Below the pieces are notes generated by a model. That model saw nothing but the letters and a program-made list of their open reading frames with translations, was not told the DNA's origin and made no database searches. A stretch of 18,634 bases of DNA, from contig NAOQ01000682.1 of assembly GCA_002751075.1 (NCBI GenBank), positions 7,287-25,920 on the forward strand, written 5' to 3'. Positions 15,742 to 18,634 of this stretch are shown here, in pieces. The translations under genes were made by a program, and so were the position numbers. Within the stretch, counting starts at the first letter, position 1. Every line of letters begins with the position of its first letter. The stretch comes from Ichthyophonus hoferi. Taxonomy: Eukaryota; Opisthokonta; Ichthyosporea; Ichthyophonida; Ichthyophonidae.

Positions 15742-16722
15742 ATGACTGATCATAAAGATATTACTCATGAGACTGATGTCAGTCTGACACAAGCACTCAT
15801 CCCACTGATTAGCCAACTTGTGGACCTGAAGGTAAACGAGGAATCCGAGAAAGAAAAATCAATCCCTTCTCAAGCTACAAAGGTGCAACCACTGACACCC
15901 TCAAATAATTTAGATCAAAAATCTACATGTTCACTTATCAAACTCAATGTGGGAGGCTACGTGTTTTTTACTACCATGGCCACTTTAACCTCCCCGTCTG
16001 CAGATGGATCTTATTTTGAAAAACTCTTTCTCAAACCTGAGGAAAATATTCGGTTAAAAGATAAACAGAATGAGGTGTTTATTGACAGAGATCCCACTAT
16101 GTTTCGCTACATCCTCAATAGTCTTCGAGGTATCAACCCAGATCTCAGCTTGCTTTCCACCTTAGAAAAGAAAGATTTGGCCGTGGAGGCTACTTTCTAC
16201 AATATGCACGATCTTGTCAAGCGTATAAACCAGAATTTATGGTATGCATTTCAACCTGGACCCTTTTACAAGGTGTTCAACCATGGCCTTACGGTAGCCA
16301 ACTGTTGTGGAGATGAAGATAAGTGGGTTACGATTGCTGGTCCAGAGATGAGCGTAGGAAGTAAAGTAACCATTAGATTGCTATCAACTCCCTGGCATCA
16401 AATGGCTATTGGTTTGTCCCGTTCAACTCTAAACCAAGGAATTCATCATTACTATCCGCAAATTTTAGAAAACGGTTATTATTACATGATTTCTTTAAGT
16501 AAGTCGGAGAAGATTTTCAGAAAAACCGCAAGTATTCAAGGGTGGAAATCTTGCACAGCTGGAACAACAATCGAGGTCAGCTTGGGAATAAATAAATCAT
16601 TAGAATTTAGATTTAATGGGGTGAAGGATGAGCAGCCATTGGTAATACCTGTTGATAAAAAATACTATTTCACTTTAGTGTTAAGTAAAAATGCTATAGT
16701 TGAACTTGTCCCAGATAACTAA
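15742..16722 (+). CDS. KCTD-like BTB/T1 protein with SPRY-like C-terminal half, 326 aa
   Basis: A single uninterrupted frame with A at -3 of the ATG. Residues 1-62 are polar and probably unstructured. Residues 64-165 are a BTB domain of the potassium-channel tetramerisation (T1/KCTD) type: LIKLNVGGYVFFTTMATLTS, then YFEKLF, then FIDRDPTMFRYILNSLRG, which is the family's DRDGxxFRxILxYLR motif with Pro for Gly. Residues 170-324 are beta-rich. The order GTTIEVSLGI, FRFNG, YYFTLVL resembles the last strands of SPRY/B30.2 sandwiches (GDxIxVxLD, FxxNG, YPxVxL), but I cannot confirm the fold. KCTD proteins assemble as oligomers and many act as cullin-3 adaptors; a BTB plus substrate-binding sandwich would fit that role (inference). 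No membrane segments, so not a channel. It has no introns, unlike the neighbouring tyrosinase. Confidence 0.9.
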   Translation: MTDHKDITHETDVSLTQALIPLISQLVDLKVNEESEKEKSIPSQATKVQPLTPSNNLDQKSTCSLIKLNVGGYVFFTTMATLTSPSADGSYFEKLFLKPEENIRLKDKQNEVFIDRDPTMFRYILNSLRGINPDLSLLSTLEKKDLAVEATFYNMHDLVKRINQNLWYAFQPGPFYKVFNHGLTVANCCGDEDKWVTIAGPEMSVGSKVTIRLLSTPWHQMAIGLSRSTLNQGIHHYYPQILENGYYYMISLSKSEKIFRKTASIQGWKSCTAGTTIEVSLGINKSLEFRFNGVKDEQPLVIPVDKKYYFTLVLSKNAIVELVPDN

Positions 16723-16754
16723 TAAGTGGATTCTATTAGCTATTAATCAATATA

Positions 16755-16760
16755 AATAAA
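16755..16760 (+). terminator. Poly(A) signal of the BTB gene
   Basis: AATAAA lies 33 bases after the stop codon and is followed by a G/T-rich stretch (GGTTGTCTT), the usual arrangement of a cleavage and polyadenylation site. Confidence 0.6.
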
Positions 16761-17484
16761 GGTTGTCTTATAAGCAATTAAAATACAGCTATATTGTGTT
16801 AGTAACTAATTATTACCGCTATATATAAAGTACATTTTTTTGTTATAGTTCTTCTTTAAAAAATTGAAAAATTGCTGGACCACTTCATATAGAAATACTA
16901 AAATAATAAAATAAGAGAGAAGGAGTTGAGGTTAATTCGTATGACTTTTTCAAATTCAGAATTAAGGGAATGCACCAAATTTAATATATGCTTTGACATA
17001 TACTCATACATACACGGAGTACAGATGGGCTAAGACATATTTATATTATAAGACAAGTTGGTAGATGTTGAGGACTAGGCCAATGAGGTTGATAAAACTA
17101 GGAAAGTGCAATTAGTTGGGCGGACAGGATGTAATATCATTATTGTTGGCAGAGGGTTCAAAGAGGATCTAATAGAGAATATGTTGACAAGGGATAGAGA
17201 TGGTCCCAACGCCATTCTATGTAAGTTGTATTGTTGAGGCCAAAATGCCAGGTTGCCTTAACATATGAAAGGACTGTAGAGTCGTTGATAAAAGCTGCCT
17301 GACATTGTCTTAGATAGTACGTCTAAGCAATTAACTAATTAGACTACAAGCACAATCTGTAGACGTTATTTATGCAGCGGCGAGATTACTGCCATGGGCT
17401 GGTTGAGGATATTGATCGATCGTCTTTTATTGGCTAACCAGTCTATGTAAGACAGACTCTGATTGGCAAGCTTATTGTGCACTC
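16761..17484. other. Intergenic region, no gene seen
   Basis: No supportable ORF. The part from about 17040 to 17484 is noticeably less AT-rich than other spacers and runs into repeat copy B, so it may be part of the same old element. TTGGCTAA at 17430-17437 corresponds to the one before copy A. Confidence 0.5.
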
Positions 17485-17625
17485 GCCCAAATGGGACGGA
17501 CTGTAGAGATTTCTATTGGCCAATACAACTCACGATAGGTCACAGAGACCCACTATAATTGTCTGATCTTACCTCGATCTCGAATACTATCGTATGGCAA
17601 ATTTCTTATTTTGAATCTATCAGTT
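17485..17625 (+). repeat. Diverged dispersed repeat, copy B (plus strand)
   Basis: The core 17511-17618 aligns with copies A and C. The best stretches are ATTGGCCAATACAACTCAC, GGTCACAGAGACCCACTA and TTCTTATTTTGAA. Copies A and B are in the same orientation about 3.2 kb apart and flank the intronless BTB gene. Divergence between copies implies great age. Confidence 0.6.
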
Positions 17626-18182
17626 TCAAGTAAGTATCTAGTTATATAGTAGTTAATTTGAAAAAGATGTAAGGAATTAAGTGTTCTGCTTAAGGCATGA
17701 GAATAGTGGACCCATTAGTCAACAATTGCATGCCTCCTTAAGAAAATCAGTGCTTCTTCGGCTTGAAAGGAGAGACACATACTTATGATTTAAAGATAAA
17801 GTCGCGATTAACGATCTTGTAGCAACTCTTTTAATTGTAATAACCTAATTTAAATTACTAATAACCATTTCAATTGGCTACTAATAATGCAATTTTGTAA
17901 CGCGTATTGGAATTAACATTTAGCCCAAAACCCTTCACCAACTACTTTTCCGTTTCAAAATATAAATAGCCGTATCAGTTAAGAGTGTATGGGAATGGCT
18001 TTTAGTTCAAAAACTTTGTACTATTTTCCGTCTATATATGCAGCTACATACCCAATTTTTTGACCACATATTTTTTAAAAATTTACTTAATAGGTTTACG
18101 TGGAATCTTTCATTTATGTATTAATTGAACTACATAAAAATTTGATTGTCTGTTGACTTTAGCACAATGAGAATGGGTTTTA
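17626..18182. other. Upstream region of the glycosyltransferase-like gene
   Basis: No ORF of note. It contains ATTGGCTA at 17873-17880 and TATAAATAG at 17961-17969, about 80 bases apart, and is otherwise AT-rich. Confidence 0.55.
17873..17969 (+). promoter_or_regulatory. Candidate promoter of the glycosyltransferase-like gene
   Basis: An inverted CCAAT box (ATTGGCTA, 17873-17880) lies 80 bases before a consensus TATA box (TATAAATAG, 17961-17969), a standard spacing. The ATG follows 214 bases after the TATA box, which allows a leader of about 185 bases. Confidence 0.4.
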
Positions 18183-18560
18183 ATGTACGTTTTTTGCATT
18201 CAAAGCCAATTATTGTATTTTATTTTTTTGGCTATTATAGTCTGCTATTTTTTTTATTACAATTATCCTTATTCATATTCAAAAGAGGTAGTAAAAGAGA
18301 CATTAATATTTTCTCAAATTGACAATTTAAATTCTATTCTACGTTCTGTCGCTGATGCTGATAATAATGTTATTGCAATCATTGCCGATGCTAAGTATGG
18401 CTGGTTTGCTGAAAACTGGCTGCGTCTCAAGAACACACATGCCAGCCACATTCAAAACGTTGTTGGATTATATGTAGATGACGGTGCCAAAGATGTATTT
18501 TTTCAGAATGGCGTGACAGCAGTCATAAACGTCGGAGATTGGTTTCAATATGTATTATAG
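18183..18560 (+). CDS. N-terminal part of a type II membrane glycosyltransferase-like protein
   Basis: The frame is open for 125 codons. Residues 10-26 (LLYFIFLAIIVCYFFYY) form a signal anchor. The lumenal part follows, with NNVIAIIADAKYGWFAENWL (61-80), NVVGLYVDD (92-100) and FFQNGVTAVIN (106-116). This order (a 'TVIVTxAxxxYxxFxxNWL' strand-helix, a 'VVxALD' strand, then 'GVxV') resembles the start of the nucleotide-diphospho-sugar transferase family (Pfam Nucleotid_trans). Members are Golgi enzymes of roughly 300 or more residues, so the catalytic DxD part is missing. GTATTA at 18552 after codon Tyr123 could be a phase-0 splice donor, with the gene continuing past the window. Otherwise the TAG at 18558-18560 makes it a truncated copy. 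Family call moderate. Confidence 0.6.
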   Translation: MYVFCIQSQLLYFIFLAIIVCYFFYYNYPYSYSKEVVKETLIFSQIDNLNSILRSVADADNNVIAIIADAKYGWFAENWLRLKNTHASHIQNVVGLYVDDGAKDVFFQNGVTAVINVGDWFQYVL

Positions 18561-18634
18561 AGACGATATGTATCATTGAAACGATGCTATCAAAGCATAC
18601 TTTGCTATACTTGTAATGCAACTTAAATATAATA

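Noticed and set aside
18167-18322. Upstream ATG frame overlapping the glycosyltransferase-like gene, also with a hydrophobic stretch
   Set aside because: It closes after 51 codons and lacks the family-like strands. Its hydrophobicity comes from the same T-rich DNA read in another frame.
1-18634. tRNA, rRNA, CRISPR array, bacterial-type operon or origin
   Set aside because: No cloverleaf with a TTCGA arm, no rRNA-like stretch, no regularly spaced repeats and no bacterial ribosome-binding pattern were found by eye.

Overview
The window is AT-rich eukaryotic nuclear DNA. Genes have GT-AG introns of about 0.2 to 1.5 kb, AATAAA-type polyadenylation signals and TATA-like boxes. No rRNA, tRNA, CRISPR or bacterial-type signal was seen. 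The secreted EGF-tyrosinase architecture, a calcium-binding EGF module and a KCTD-like BTB protein together suggest a holozoan: an early-branching animal or a unicellular relative of animals such as an ichthyosporean. The sequence alone does not settle which.

Positions 1332-9907 (+) hold one gene that I reconstructed from ten exons. Every junction is GT-AG, all intron phases agree, and the summed coding length is 2298 nt (765 codons plus stop). It encodes a secreted protein with a signal peptide, a half EGF, a calcium-binding EGF, another half EGF, a third EGF-like module, a stalk of about 200 residues rich in Ser/Thr/Pro, and a complete type-3 copper (tyrosinase) domain. All six copper-ligand histidines can be placed, along with the PYWDW, DPLF...HH and YTY landmarks. 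A C-terminal extension carries a polybasic KRRR stretch.

Positions 9908-15741 are mostly non-coding. They contain a hexamer repeat just after the tyrosinase stop, a likely poly(A) signal, two copies of a diverged dispersed repeat (12.4-12.7 kb on minus, 14.25-14.5 kb on plus), a strong G-quadruplex candidate near 13.44 kb and an unrecognised 119-codon ORF.

Positions 15742-16722 (+) hold an intronless gene for a KCTD-like protein: an N-terminal BTB/T1 domain followed by a beta-rich C-terminal half that resembles a SPRY-type sandwich. It has TATA-like boxes upstream and AATAAA downstream. A third copy of the dispersed repeat lies at about 17.5-17.62 kb, so this gene is bracketed by repeat copies.

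Positions 18183-18560 (+) hold the 5' part of a type II membrane protein resembling the nucleotide-diphospho-sugar transferase family. It probably continues through an intron past the window edge. All recognisable genes lie on the plus strand, but nothing shows that they work as a unit.
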